Source: Rhodococcus oryzae (GTDB lineage Bacteria; Actinomycetota; Actinomycetes; Mycobacteriales; Mycobacteriaceae). Taken from it: a DNA stretch of 64,000 nt. Location of the stretch: the NCBI RefSeq assembly GCF_005049235.1, contig NZ_SUMD01000005.1, positions 124,001-188,000 of the forward strand, in the 5' to 3' direction. The notes under the pieces were generated by a model. That model was given only the letters and a program-made list of their open reading frames with translations, had not been told where the DNA came from and did not search any database. Below are positions 36,483 to 45,520 of the stretch, in pieces (the stretch's first letter is position 1; the number at the start of each line of letters is the position of its first letter). Made by a program: the position numbers and the translations under genes.

Positions 36483-36749
36483 GTGGCCGCAATGAAGGTG
36501 AAGACCGCGAGGAAGCGACTGAAGAAGTTGATCCGGAGGGCAAACGATGAGTCCGCCGCGATCGAGATCGGCGGCAAGCACGGCAGCGCTGTCCTGATCT
36601 CACGGTCTCACTACGAAGCCCTCCGCGAGACCTCGTACCTGCTGCGGTCGCCGGATCTGCTCGAGAGCCTCCGACGGGCCGGTGCTCGCGAGAGACTCCT
36701 CGACGACCTCTACGGCGCGCCCACCGAGCGGACCGATCAGATCGCCTGA
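36483..36749 (+). CDS. Phd/YefM-type antitoxin-like protein without visible toxin
   Basis: The 88-aa protein from GTG 36483 (GGAG about 10 nt upstream; ATG 36492 is an alternative) has a basic start (KVKTARKRLKKLIRRAN). The Phd/YefM pattern follows: AIEIGGKHGSAVLISRSHYE and the C-terminal segment ALRETSYLLRSPDLLESLRR that normally wraps a toxin. No RelE/YoeB or Doc-type ORF follows on the plus strand; the next genes are on the minus strand. It may be an orphan antitoxin or a stand-alone regulator. Confidence 0.78.
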   Translation: MAAMKVKTARKRLKKLIRRANDESAAIEIGGKHGSAVLISRSHYEALRETSYLLRSPDLLESLRRAGARERLLDDLYGAPTERTDQIA

Positions 36750-36765
36750 CCGACCGGCGAAGACG

Positions 36766-37224
36766 TCACACCTCGGATGCACCCACGGCAAGCCGCATCG
36801 CCGCATAGGCACAGTCCGCCTCGGTGTCCGGCGGGACGACCAGCAACGCCAGCCGTGACCCATCGGCCCCGAACAGGTACATGACGTTCTGTGGCTGACC
36901 GTCCACCGGGCCGCAGACGAGCACTCCATCGTGTCGATCGAGGCCGCGTTGTGTGACACTGCGCGGATTCCAAGCGAAGGAAACCCGGACTGTGCGACCG
37001 AGATGTGTTGCGACAGCGCTGATCACGTCATGCAATTCCAACGTCAGGTTCGTGGTCCGCGGCCACCACGCGCCGTCGACCAGGCCGGAAGGCGCGCCTC
37101 GAGCCCGAAGGAGGATGCGCGATGTGCGGGTTGCCGGCTCAAAGGGCTGGCGGCCATTGGTCTCGTGCAGTCGCGAACCCATGTCGAAGTGATTCCCGAC
37201 GCTTCGGATCCCGTCGCGCATCAT
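36766..37224 (-). CDS. DUF5994 family protein, copy 2
   Basis: The 152-aa protein from ATG 37224 (GGGAAGG upstream) carries the DUF5994 core: VDGAWWPRTTNL, AVATHLGRTVRVSFAWNPR and ALLVVPPDTEADCAYAAMRL. It is a paralogue of the upstream gene, whose TGA it overlaps (ATGA). Both encode soluble proteins of unknown function found mainly in actinomycetes, often several per genome. GC content here is somewhat lower than in the core genes. Confidence 0.85.
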   Translation of the reverse strand: MMRDGIRSVGNHFDMGSRLHETNGRQPFEPATRTSRILLRARGAPSGLVDGAWWPRTTNLTLELHDVISAVATHLGRTVRVSFAWNPRSVTQRGLDRHDGVLVCGPVDGQPQNVMYLFGADGSRLALLVVPPDTEADCAYAAMRLAVGASEV

Positions 37225-37757
37225 GGTCGACGCACCTTCCCAGCCCCACCTTCCGAATCCCAGCGATTCTGGGCGGCAAGCTGGAACGCCTCGCGTACCC
37301 CGACCATCAACAGGTCGTCCGCCGTGGTCGCACTGTTCGGCTTGGCGGCGGTCATCATGGTCGCGTGCGCGTAGTCGGGCTCTGTGTAGGGCGGGACCAC
37401 CAGCAGCGCCATCCTCTTCCTGTTCGCGCCGACGACGTACAGGGTGTTGACCGGCTGAAACGGGTAGCCGTCCAATCGAACTTCGTGTCCCCCACTGCGG
37501 ATCCGCGCGGGCGCCTTCGCCCACCCGTTTATGTTGTAGACCACTCGGTCGATCCGGCCGAGGCGAATGCCGAGCACCGCCAGTAGCCCGGGGACTTCGG
37601 TGGCCAAGTCGGGTGACCTGGGCCACCACGCTCCATCGACGAACCCCCGGGCTGCACGCCGTGGCTTCAACCGCAGCCGCAGCGTTGGTATCCGCCGCGC
37701 ATGGGGTTGACGGGCATCGCGATGGCCCAGGGACGGGCTCGTATGATTCAGCGTCAC
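37221..37757 (-). CDS. DUF5994 family protein, copy 1
   Basis: The 178-aa protein from GTG 37757 (AGGAG about 8 nt upstream) has the conserved RLRLKPRRAARGFVDGAWWP start. GRIDRVVYNINGWAKAPARI and LLVVPPYTEPDYAHATMMTA follow, plus a 30-residue tail missing from copy 2. It is the first gene of a two-gene operon, with a 4-bp overlap to its paralogue. The function is unknown. Confidence 0.85.
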   Translation of the reverse strand: MTLNHTSPSLGHRDARQPHARRIPTLRLRLKPRRAARGFVDGAWWPRSPDLATEVPGLLAVLGIRLGRIDRVVYNINGWAKAPARIRSGGHEVRLDGYPFQPVNTLYVVGANRKRMALLVVPPYTEPDYAHATMMTAAKPNSATTADDLLMVGVREAFQLAAQNRWDSEGGAGKVRRP

Positions 37758-38096
37758 GACTGACGCTCCTGCCTTGGCCGCGAACCGGCCAGGTTCATTC
37801 CAATCGGAGACGACGCGATCGAAAATGCCGCGTTCGAGGTGCACCCGATACACCCGATGCTACGCCCGCGCTCGCCTCGGCCCCTCAGCGCGGAACCGGC
37901 AGAAGCTCACAATTGACAACCTGATTGTTTCGGTAACCTTTAGGTGTGTTCACGAGATACGCGCGGTGCGCCGCTGAGGGCCATGTCGAAGGCGAGCAGC
38001 GTGCGGCCCTCAGGGTGCCTGCGGACCGGAGCTTCGTCCAGCACGGGTTGACCGTCACGGACGGGAACTGAGGCGCGTTCACGCCCTCCACGCACC
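37758..38096. other. Intergenic region with possible promoter
   Basis: These 339 bp hold no convincing gene. A TTGACA at about 37912 followed by GGTAACCT about 15 nt later could be a promoter for the plus-strand GT51 gene. Short frames in both directions lack ribosome sites. Confidence 0.5.
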
Positions 38097-39224
38097 ATGA
38101 ACAAACGACTCGGCGACGGCCGGAACCGTCCGATTCCCCGACCCCAGCCTCGGTACAGTGCCGCGACATCGCGGCGGCCGTGGCCGGCACTCCCGCGTGA
38201 TACCCCGCGGCCGGACAACCTTGCGCCGTACGGGCCACCTCCCCAGTCGAGTTGGAAGTACCAACGAGCGAAGCCGCAGGCTCCGGTCTGGCCGCCGCCT
38301 CCGCTGCCTCCGACTCCGACGCCTCCGCTCCCCCCTACGCCGGAACTCCCCGACGGCACGACACCCCCGTCCCGGAAGCCCGCCTGGCGCCGGTGGACGA
38401 AGTGGATGGTGATCGGATTCGTCGTATGGCTCGTGGTGACGCCCGTGATCTACCGCGTGTGGACGCCGCCGCGCACGATGTTCATGCTGACCGACAGCGC
38501 GCCGGGCGACACGGTCTTCCAGGAAGTCTCGCTCGACCACATCAGCAGGCACTACATCGCGTCCGTGCTCGCCCACGAGGACGCCGAGCTCGGCACGCGC
38601 ATGGGCCCGTTCCACATGAGCGACTTCATCGATCGGACCGAGACTTATCTCGAGTCCGGTGAAGATCTCTCGGGCTCGACCATCCCCCAGCAGCTGGTGA
38701 AGAACATGTTCCTCATCCGAGGCGAGTGGGTCGGAACGAGGGTATTCCGCAAGGGCGTGGAGGCCGTGCTGTCCTGGCCCTTCAACCTCATGGGCGACCA
38801 GCGGCAGCTCGAGCTGTACCTGAACTACGCCCAGTTCGGGCCGAACCTGTACGGCGTCTGCTCCGCCAGCTGGTACTACTTCAACCGTCCGCCGTGGGAC
38901 AGCAACCCATGGGACGCAGCAACAATTGCCGGCCTCCTGCCGCTCGGCGAAGACGCCCGACGGGCGCCGGGTGGCGGCGTCGACGTCGAGAGCGACGGGA
39001 CATGGCTGGTGGCCAGCACGGTCGCCAATGCCCGGAACAAGCTGCCGCAGCGGATCAGCCAGATGGGCGGCTGGGAGGGAGCGGTCGCGACGGTGGGCAT
39101 CACCGACTCGGCAGGCGACCACCCGCCTCTCGGGGAGCCGAAGAGCTGCTCCGTGATGCCCCAGGTCGTGGCCGATCGGCTCGCGGCCGAGGGCGCCTGG
39201 TGGAGTTCGGAGTACGGCGGCTGA
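38097..39224 (+). CDS. Monofunctional peptidoglycan glycosyltransferase (GT51)
   Basis: The 375-aa protein has a Pro-rich cytoplasmic N-terminus (residues 1-95), one membrane helix (about 103-122, WMVIGFVVWLVVTPVIY) and an extracellular GT51 domain. The catalytic Glu lies in VLAHEDAELG, and GSTIPQQLVKNMFL matches the G-x-S-T-I-x-Q-Q-x-x-K-N signature. RKGVEAVLS and YLNYAQFGPNLYG follow. No transpeptidase domain is present. It would polymerise lipid II, and is an accessory gene relative to M. tuberculosis. The start is uncertain, since no ribosome site is clear. Confidence 0.9.
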   Translation: MNKRLGDGRNRPIPRPQPRYSAATSRRPWPALPRDTPRPDNLAPYGPPPQSSWKYQRAKPQAPVWPPPPLPPTPTPPLPPTPELPDGTTPPSRKPAWRRWTKWMVIGFVVWLVVTPVIYRVWTPPRTMFMLTDSAPGDTVFQEVSLDHISRHYIASVLAHEDAELGTRMGPFHMSDFIDRTETYLESGEDLSGSTIPQQLVKNMFLIRGEWVGTRVFRKGVEAVLSWPFNLMGDQRQLELYLNYAQFGPNLYGVCSASWYYFNRPPWDSNPWDAATIAGLLPLGEDARRAPGGGVDVESDGTWLVASTVANARNKLPQRISQMGGWEGAVATVGITDSAGDHPPLGEPKSCSVMPQVVADRLAAEGAWWSSEYGG

Positions 39225-39327
39225 CCACTAGTCGAAAGTAGGAGAACTGCCGACTTTCATGACCGGATCATCACGAAGCCTTTAACGTGTTCTGGTTCAC
39301 TCCAAAAACCCACCAGGAGAAACCACA

Positions 39328-39741
39328 GTGCGTAGATCCGCAGGAATCATCGGCGCCACCATCGCCGCCGCCGGCCTCACCATCGGCACCGCAGGCGTCG
39401 CCAGCGCGCTCCCGGTGAGCATTCCCGGCACCACCGGCCACCCCTACGTGGCCGGCGTCGACGTGGAGCCGGGGTCGTACTACTCCCGCATCACGGACAG
39501 CACGAACGGGACCTGCCGTTTTGTCATGACCCCTGACGGCGATAATCCGCCGAGCAACAGTACTGACTTCACGTACCGAATCGTCGATCTGAAGGCCGGC
39601 GACCGGCTCGACTCCGTCGGCTGCACCCCCTGGCACCGACAGGGGAACCCCCTCGGCTCGGCAGGGTCAACCGACTTGGGCATTCTCAGCGGGCTGGGCC
39701 TGGAGGATTTCGTCTTCGGCAATCTCCCGTTGGGTTCCTGA
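39328..39741 (+). CDS. Small secreted protein
   Basis: The 137-aa protein from GTG 39328 (AGGAGA upstream) has a signal peptide of about 27 residues ending in ASA. A beta-rich mature part starts LPVSIPGTTGHPYVAGVDVE with GSYYSRI, and two Cys (GTCRF, VGCTPW) probably form a disulfide. No recognised family. A strong terminator follows. Confidence 0.8.
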   Translation: MRRSAGIIGATIAAAGLTIGTAGVASALPVSIPGTTGHPYVAGVDVEPGSYYSRITDSTNGTCRFVMTPDGDNPPSNSTDFTYRIVDLKAGDRLDSVGCTPWHRQGNPLGSAGSTDLGILSGLGLEDFVFGNLPLGS

Positions 39742-39763
39742 CCAGTCGACTCGGTTCCCACGA

Positions 39764-39804
39764 GCAAGAAGCCCCCCGCCTCGTCGAGGCGGGGGGCTTC
39801 TTGC
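39764..39804. terminator. Terminator after the secreted-protein gene
   Basis: A perfect 19-bp stem with a 3-nt loop starts 23 bp after the stop. It lies between convergent units and may also stop read-through from the tRNA-Val side. Confidence 0.85.
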
Positions 39805-39846
39805 TGTCCGACAGCGAGTTTGGCCACTCGCCTGCCGGCACCGCGG

Positions 39847-39918
39847 TGGGCGCGGAGGGTTTCGAACCCCCGACCGCTGGTGTGTAAAACCAGAGCTCTA
39901 CCACTGAGCTACACGCCC
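39847..39918 (-). tRNA. tRNA-Val (anticodon TAC)
   Basis: The minus strand folds into a cloverleaf: acceptor GGGCGTG/CGCGCCC, D-arm with AGCTCAGTGGTAGAGC, and anticodon loop TTTACAC in the stem CTGGT/ACCAG. The T-arm reads CGGGGGTTCGAAACCCTCCG. Discriminator A; CCA is not encoded. Confidence 0.96.
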
Positions 39919-39948
39919 GAAATCCGACGGTTTCCCGCCGAATTGCAC

Positions 39949-40413
39949 TCAGGAATCTAGCGCGGCGAGCGCATTCTCCCAAGCTGCCTGGTCACGGGCC
40001 TCTCCGGGGCCGTTCATCTCGGCGAACCGGATGTAGCCCTCCTTGTCCACGACGAAGGTTCCGCGGTTCGCGAACCCGGCCTTGTCGTTGAACACGTCGT
40101 AGGCCTGGGCCACCGCACCGTGCGGCCAGAAGTCCGACAGCAACGGGAAGGTGTACCCCTGCTCCGCCGCCCAGATCTTGTGCGTGGGCGGCGGACCGAC
40201 GGAGACCGCGAGCACCGCGGCGTCGTCGTTCTCGAACTTCGGCAGACCGTCCCGGACCTTGCAGAGCTCACCCTGGCAGGTACCGGTGAAGGCGAGCGGA
40301 TAGAACACGATCAGGACGTTCTTCTTACCTCGGTAGTCCGAGAGCGAGACTTCCTGGTTGTTCTGGTCCTTGAGGGTGAAATCGGGAGCGATCGCACCGA
40401 CGTCGAGAGGCAT
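39949..40413 (-). CDS. ahpE: AhpE-type peroxiredoxin
   Basis: The 154-aa protein has the peroxidatic Cys46 in PLAFTGTCQGELC, AVSVGPPPTHKIWA and SDFWPHGAVAQAYDVF. It is clearly orthologous to Rv2238c by sequence and place. It reduces hydroperoxides and peroxynitrite. Cys51 lies four residues after the peroxidatic Cys (CX4C). I recall Asp here in M. tuberculosis AhpE, while E. coli Bcp has its resolving Cys at this spacing. An intramolecular disulfide mechanism is therefore possible. Confidence 0.95.
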   Translation of the reverse strand: MPLDVGAIAPDFTLKDQNNQEVSLSDYRGKKNVLIVFYPLAFTGTCQGELCKVRDGLPKFENDDAAVLAVSVGPPPTHKIWAAEQGYTFPLLSDFWPHGAVAQAYDVFNDKAGFANRGTFVVDKEGYIRFAEMNGPGEARDQAAWENALAALDS

Positions 40414-40438
40414 GGGGGTTCCTTCTGGAGTAGTGCTG

Positions 40439-40861
40439 TCAGCGCTTGGCCGGGCGGGCCTTCGGCTGCACCAGCCGACTGCCGCTCCACAGGCCGAGGT
40501 TCGCCGCCGAGGTCTGGGTCAGACCCGCCGTCGGTGCCGATTCGGCGATCTCGCTGGGCTCGACATGGCCAGGCTGTCCGGTCTTGGGGCTGAGGACCCA
40601 CACGAAACCCTCGTCGGCCAGGGGGCCGATCGCGTCCATGAGTGCGTCGACGAGGTCTCCGTCGCCGTCCCGCCACCACAGCAGGACCACGTCGATCACC
40701 TCATCCGATTCCTCGTCGAGGAGCTCCCCACCGATGGTCTCCTCCACGGATGCGCGCAGCGCATCGTCGGTGTCCTCGTCCCAACCCAGTTCCTGAACAG
40801 CCATGTCATTGGTGATGCCGAGTTTCTGGGCATAGTTCTGGGCGTCCGCCGCGGCGACCAC
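40439..40861 (-). CDS. DUF3052 family protein
   Basis: The 140-aa acidic protein from GTG 40861 (AAGGAGGA upstream) matches Rv2239c: DAQNYAQKLGITND, VQELGWDEDTDD, IDVVLLWWRDGDGDLVDALM and SPKTGQPGHVEPSEIAES. The family is conserved in actinomycetes. The gene is divergent from aceE and 25 bp upstream of ahpE on the same strand, so probably co-transcribed with it. The function is unknown. Confidence 0.92.
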   Translation of the reverse strand: MVAAADAQNYAQKLGITNDMAVQELGWDEDTDDALRASVEETIGGELLDEESDEVIDVVLLWWRDGDGDLVDALMDAIGPLADEGFVWVLSPKTGQPGHVEPSEIAESAPTAGLTQTSAANLGLWSGSRLVQPKARPAKR

Positions 40862-41151
40862 GGTGGTGTCCTCCTTTTGTTGTCGGGGCTGAGACCTCCA
40901 GCACCCGGTCCGTGTGGATCAGTAGTGAAAGCGAACAGGTTGAACGGCTCTCGCGCAAGCCGACGCCACCGAAAAACCGAACAAAGATTTTGTGACGTAC
41001 CCGATTGTGACTCGCCGTCGCCCCTCGCCGGGCAATACGGCAGGATTGAGCCAGATCACCATCACGCGTAAAGCGGACCGCCGTCACACAGGCGATTCGC
41101 ATGGATTGGGCGCCGCACCGAGCGTCCTCCCCGATGAAGGAGAGTCATACG

Positions 41152-43965
41152 TTGTCCGAGCCCACCCAGGACCAATTCTCGCCAGCGCAGCAGCCCGCAC
41201 CCAGCGGCGACGGCCGCGTCCGCGTGATTCGTGAGGGGGTGGCCTCATATCTCCCCGACATCGATCCCGACGAGACAACCGAGTGGTTGGACAGCTTCGA
41301 CGGCCTGCTGCAGAACTCGGGACCGGCGCGCGCCCGCTACCTGATGCTGCGACTGCTCGAGCGCGCGGGCGAGAACCGGGTGTCCATCCCCGCGCTGACC
41401 TCCACCGATTACGTGAACACCATTCCGACCGAGAACGAGCCGTGGTTCCCCGGCGACGAGGAGGTCGAGCGCCGCTACCGCGCCTGGATCCGCTGGAACG
41501 CCGCTGTCATGGTGCACCGCGCGCAGCGCCCCGGCGTCGGCGTCGGCGGCCACATCTCCACCTACGCGTCCTCCGCGGCCCTCTATGAGGTCGGGTTCAA
41601 CCACTTCTTCCGCGGCAAGGACCACCCCGGCGGCGGCGACCAGATCTTCATCCAGGGTCACGCCTCCCCCGGCATCTACGCCCGTGCCTTCCTCGAGGGC
41701 CGGATCCCGGCCGAGCAGATGGACGGCTTCCGCCAGGAACACAGCCACGCGGACGCGGGCGGCGGGCTGCCGTCCTACCCGCACCCGCGACTGCTGCCCG
41801 ACTTCTGGGAATTCCCCACGGTGTCGATGGGCCTCGGCCCGATGAACGCCATCTACCAGGCCCGGTTCAACCACTACCTGAACGATCGCGGCATCAAGGA
41901 CACCTCCGACCAGCACGTCTGGGCCTTCCTCGGCGACGGCGAGATGGACGAGCCGGAGTCGCGGGGCCTGGCCCACGTCGCCGCCACCGAGGGCCTCGAC
42001 AACCTCACGTTCGTCGTCAACTGCAACCTGCAGCGCCTCGACGGCCCCGTCCGCGGCAACGGCAAGATCATCCAGGAGCTGGAGTCGTTCTTCCGCGGCG
42101 CCGGCTGGAACGTCATCAAGGTCGTCTGGGGCCGCGAGTGGGACGCGCTGCTGCACGCCGACAAGGACGGCGCGCTGGTCAACCTGATGAACACCACTCC
42201 CGACGGCGACTACCAGACCTACAAGGCCAACGACGGCGGATACGTCCGCGAGCACTTCTTCGGCCGGGACCCCCGCACCAAGGAACTGGTCAAGGACCTG
42301 TCCGACCAGGACATCTGGAACCTCAAGCGCGGCGGGCACGACTACCGCAAGATCCACGCGGCGTACGCCGCCGCGCTGCAGCACAAGGGCCAGCCGACCG
42401 TCATCCTGGCGCACACCATCAAGGGCTACACCCTTGGCAAGCACTTCGAGGGCCGCAACGCGACCCACCAGATGAAGAAGCTCACCCTCGACGACCTCAA
42501 GGCGTTCCGCGACCTGCAGCGGATCCCGATCTCCGACGCCGAGCTGGAGAAGGACCCGTACCTGCCGCCGTACTACCACCCCGGCGCGGACGCCCCCGAG
42601 ATCCAGTACATGCTCGACCGTCGCAAGCAGCTGGGCGGGTTCCTGCCCTCGCGCCGCACCGACGTCGCGCCGCTGGCGCTGCCCGAGGACAAGACCTACG
42701 ACTCGCTGAGGAAGGGCTCCGGCAAGCAGGAGATCGCCACCACCATGGCGCTCGTGCGGGTCCTCAAGGAGCTGCTCCGCGACAAGGAGATCGGCAAGCG
42801 GATCGTGCCGATCATCCCCGACGAGGCCCGCACGTTCGGCATGGACTCGTGGTTCCCGTCGCTGAAGATCTACAACCGCAACGGCCAGCTGTACACCTCC
42901 GTCGACGCCGACCTGATGCTCGCCTACAAGGAGAGCTCGATCGGCCAGATCCTGCACGAGGGCATCAACGAGGCAGGCTCCACCGCCTCGTTCACCGCGG
43001 TCGGCACCTCCTATGCCACCCACGGCGAGCCGATGATCCCGCTGTACATCTTCTACTCGATGTTCGGCTTCCAGCGGACCGGTGACGGACTCTGGGCCGC
43101 CGCCGACCAGATGGCCCGCGGTTTCGTGCTCGGCGCCACCGCGGGCCGGACCACGCTCACGGGCGAGGGCCTCCAGCACGCCGACGGACACTCGCTGCTG
43201 CTGGCGTCGACGAACCCGGCCGCGGTGACCTACGACCCGGCGTTCTCGTACGAGATCGCGCACATCGTCAAGGACGGTCTGCGCCGGATGTACGGCGGCA
43301 CGCCCGGCGAGGAAGGGTTCGGCGGCGAGAACGTCTTCTACTACCTGACCATCTACAACGAGCCGTACGTGCAGCCCGCGGAGCCGGAGGACCTCGACGT
43401 CGAGGGCCTGCTCAAGGGCATCTACCTGTACAGCAAGAGCACGGGCACCGGACCCCGCGCGCAGATCCTGGTCTCCGGCGTCGCCATGCCGGAGGGCCTG
43501 CGCGCCCAGCAGCTGTTGGCCGAGGACTGGGGCGTCGCGGCGGACGTGTGGTCGGTCACGTCGTGGGGCGAGCTGCGCCGCGACGGCGTCGAGTGCGAGC
43601 GACAGGCGCTGCGGAACCCGCAGGCCACCGCCGCCGTGCCGTACGTGTCCACCGCGCTGGCAGGCGCCGAGGGCCCGTTCGTGGCGGCCTCGGACTGGAT
43701 GCGGGCGGTCCCGGACCAGATCCGGCAGTGGGTGCCCGGCGCGTACACCACGCTCGGCACCGACGGGTTCGGCTTCTCCGACACCCGGACCGCGGCCAGG
43801 CGCTACTTCAACGTCGACGCCGAGTCGATCGTGGTCGCGGTGCTGGCCGGCCTCGCCAAGGAGGGCAAGCTCGAGCACAACACCCCGGCGGCGGCGGCCC
43901 GGCACTACCGGATCGACGACGTCCTTGCGGCGCCGAAGTCGCTGAAGGACCCGGGCAGCGCCTGA
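41152..43965 (+). CDS. aceE: Pyruvate dehydrogenase E1 component (homodimeric)
   Basis: The 937-aa ThDP enzyme decarboxylates pyruvate for acetyl-CoA formation in the PDH complex. It shows the conserved core [37 protein letters not shown] and the ThDP motif [18 protein letters not shown]...NCNLQRLDG. It also has [20 protein letters not shown] and [15 protein letters not shown]. The start TTG 41152 is chosen because GAAGGAGAG lies 8-15 nt upstream; the longer frame from ATG 41101 would bury that site. It corresponds to Rv2241. A hairpin follows at 44006. Confidence 0.96.
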   Translation: MSEPTQDQFSPAQQPAPSGDGRVRVIREGVASYLPDIDPDETTEWLDSFDGLLQNSGPARARYLMLRLLERAGENRVSIPALTSTDYVNTIPTENEPWFPGDEEVERRYRAWIRWNAAVMVHRAQRPGVGVGGHISTYASSAALYEVGFNHFFRGKDHPGGGDQIFIQGHASPGIYARAFLEGRIPAEQMDGFRQEHSHADAGGGLPSYPHPRLLPDFWEFPTVSMGLGPMNAIYQARFNHYLNDRGIKDTSDQHVWAFLGDGEMDEPESRGLAHVAATEGLDNLTFVVNCNLQRLDGPVRGNGKIIQELESFFRGAGWNVIKVVWGREWDALLHADKDGALVNLMNTTPDGDYQTYKANDGGYVREHFFGRDPRTKELVKDLSDQDIWNLKRGGHDYRKIHAAYAAALQHKGQPTVILAHTIKGYTLGKHFEGRNATHQMKKLTLDDLKAFRDLQRIPISDAELEKDPYLPPYYHPGADAPEIQYMLDRRKQLGGFLPSRRTDVAPLALPEDKTYDSLRKGSGKQEIATTMALVRVLKELLRDKEIGKRIVPIIPDEARTFGMDSWFPSLKIYNRNGQLYTSVDADLMLAYKESSIGQILHEGINEAGSTASFTAVGTSYATHGEPMIPLYIFYSMFGFQRTGDGLWAAADQMARGFVLGATAGRTTLTGEGLQHADGHSLLLASTNPAAVTYDPAFSYEIAHIVKDGLRRMYGGTPGEEGFGGENVFYYLTIYNEPYVQPAEPEDLDVEGLLKGIYLYSKSTGTGPRAQILVSGVAMPEGLRAQQLLAEDWGVAADVWSVTSWGELRRDGVECERQALRNPQATAAVPYVSTALAGAEGPFVAASDWMRAVPDQIRQWVPGAYTTLGTDGFGFSDTRTAARRYFNVDAESIVVAVLAGLAKEGKLEHNTPAAAARHYRIDDVLAAPKSLKDPGSA

Positions 43966-44005
43966 CGACTATCTGTGCACGAGTGTTTATAGACACCTGA
44001 CAAAT

Positions 44006-44047
44006 CAGGCGCTCGGGAAGCGCGCATATCGCGCCCCCGGGCGCCTG
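44006..44047 (+). terminator. Hairpin after aceE
   Basis: CAGGCGC/GCGCCTG outer arms with GC-rich inner pairing lie 40 bp after the aceE stop and just before mabR. There is no T tract, so this could be a terminator or a partial attenuator. Confidence 0.5.
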
Positions 44048-44055
44048 AGGTCACG

Positions 44056-45393
44056 GTGCGCGTAAGTTTCGAGACTATGGGCGAGCAGAAACCCCCGGTG
44101 GACGGCTCCACCGACGACGGGGCACAGGCGGCGGGCGTGCCGGTTTTCGGCAGGCAGCGTCAGCCCCGCGACCCCCTGCCCGACGCGTTGCTGCGCCGGG
44201 TCAAGCAGTTCTCCGGCCGGCTCTCCACCGAGGCGATCACCTCGATGCAGGACCAGCTCCCGTTCGTCGGCGACCTCGACGCCGACCAGCGGGCGAGCGT
44301 GCAACTGCTCGTGCAGACGGCGGTGGTCAACTTCCTCGAGTGGCTCAAGGACCCCGAGGGCGACATCCGGTTCAGCATGGAGGCCTTCCAGGTCATCCCC
44401 CAGGACCTGGCCCGCAGGCTGACCCTGCGCCAGACCGTCGACATGGTGCGCGTGGCGATGGAGTTCTTCGAGCAGTGGCTGCCCGCGCTTGCCCGGAACG
44501 AACAACAGCTCATCGCCCTGACCGAGGCTGTGCTGCGCTACGGTCGCGAGCTCGGGTTCGCCGCCGCCTCCGTCTACGCCAGCGCCGCCGAGTCCCGCGG
44601 CGCGTGGGACACCCGGCTGGAGGCCCTCGTCGTGGACGCGGTGGTCCGCGGCGACACCGGCTCCGACATGCTTTCCCGCGCAGCGACACTCAACTGGGAC
44701 GCGACCGCGCCCGCGACCGTCCTCGTCGGCACCCCGCCGCCCGACCAGGGCGTGTCGGTGGTCGGCACCGTTCACACGATCGCGCAGAAGCACGGGCGGG
44801 CCGCGCTCGCCGTCGTGCAGGGCTCCCGGCTGGTGATGGTCGTCAGCGGCGACATGCAGGACCCTTACGGCGATCAGTTCATGACGGACCTGCTCACCAA
44901 CTTCTCCGACGGCCCCGTGGTGATCGGGCCGACCACCCGCACCCTCAGCGCCGCACACTTCAGCGCGGTCGAAGCCCTCGCAGGCATGGAGGCGGTGGCC
45001 GGCTGGCGGGGTGCCCCGCGGCCGGTCCACGCGGGCGAACTACTGCCCGAGCGGGCCCTGCTCGGCGACAGGGCGGCCCTCGATTCGCTCATCGATCTGC
45101 TCGTGCGGCCGCTGGCCGCCGCGGGGTCCGCGCTGACCGACACCCTCGAGACCTATCTCGACTGTGGCGCCGCCGTCGAGACCTGTGCCCGCAAGCTGTT
45201 CGTGCACCCCAACACTGTCCGGTATCGACTTAAAAAGATCAGCGAGATCACCGGCCGCGACCCCATGAACCCGCGCGACGCGTACGTGCTCAGGGTCGCG
45301 TCAACGGTGGGCCGTTTGGCTCAAGCCAGTCACGAAACAACTCATCCAGTCACACCAATCACATTCTTCACAAACCGTGCGATCGACTTGTAA
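44056..45393 (+). CDS. mabR: MabR, PucR-type regulator of the FAS-II operon
   Basis: The 445-aa protein matches Rv2242: SLLRRVKQ-like start, QTAVVNFLEWLKDPEGD, LRQTVDMVRVAMEFFE, a central GGDEF-like/CdaR domain, and a C-terminal PucR helix-turn-helix (ETCARKLFVHPNTVRYRLKK). In mycobacteria MabR binds the fabD promoter and controls mycolate FAS-II genes in response to acyl-CoA. The matching inverted repeat is present 42 bp downstream. GTG 44056 has GAGG 5 nt upstream; ATG 44077 is the alternative. Confidence 0.92.
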   Translation: MRVSFETMGEQKPPVDGSTDDGAQAAGVPVFGRQRQPRDPLPDALLRRVKQFSGRLSTEAITSMQDQLPFVGDLDADQRASVQLLVQTAVVNFLEWLKDPEGDIRFSMEAFQVIPQDLARRLTLRQTVDMVRVAMEFFEQWLPALARNEQQLIALTEAVLRYGRELGFAAASVYASAAESRGAWDTRLEALVVDAVVRGDTGSDMLSRAATLNWDATAPATVLVGTPPPDQGVSVVGTVHTIAQKHGRAALAVVQGSRLVMVVSGDMQDPYGDQFMTDLLTNFSDGPVVIGPTTRTLSAAHFSAVEALAGMEAVAGWRGAPRPVHAGELLPERALLGDRAALDSLIDLLVRPLAAAGSALTDTLETYLDCGAAVETCARKLFVHPNTVRYRLKKISEITGRDPMNPRDAYVLRVASTVGRLAQASHETTHPVTPITFFTNRAIDL

Positions 45394-45434
45394 CGTTCCG
45401 CCGTCCACTTCCGATGCGAGTTCCCCACATGCGA

Positions 45435-45455
45435 TTTTGTGGAAACCCTACAAAA
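45435..45455. promoter_or_regulatory. MabR operator upstream of fabD
   Basis: TTTTGT-N9-ACAAAA is present exactly, 66 bp before the fabD start. This is the published form of the mycobacterial MabR site as I recall it. Confidence 0.85.
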
Positions 45456-45520
45456 CACTTGTCCAAGGTTGATGGTCAAAAACATCACCCACATGCCGCT
45501 GGACAGTGTTCCCTTATCTT

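Noticed and set aside
37930-38100. Small plus-strand ORF after the TTGACA promoter-like site
   Set aside because: It starts with GTG without ribosome site and has no conserved look; it could only be a leaderless gene, which cannot be supported here.
41245-43905. 886-aa minus-strand frame across aceE
   Set aside because: It is the antisense shadow of a GC3-rich gene; the plus strand encodes a clear AceE.
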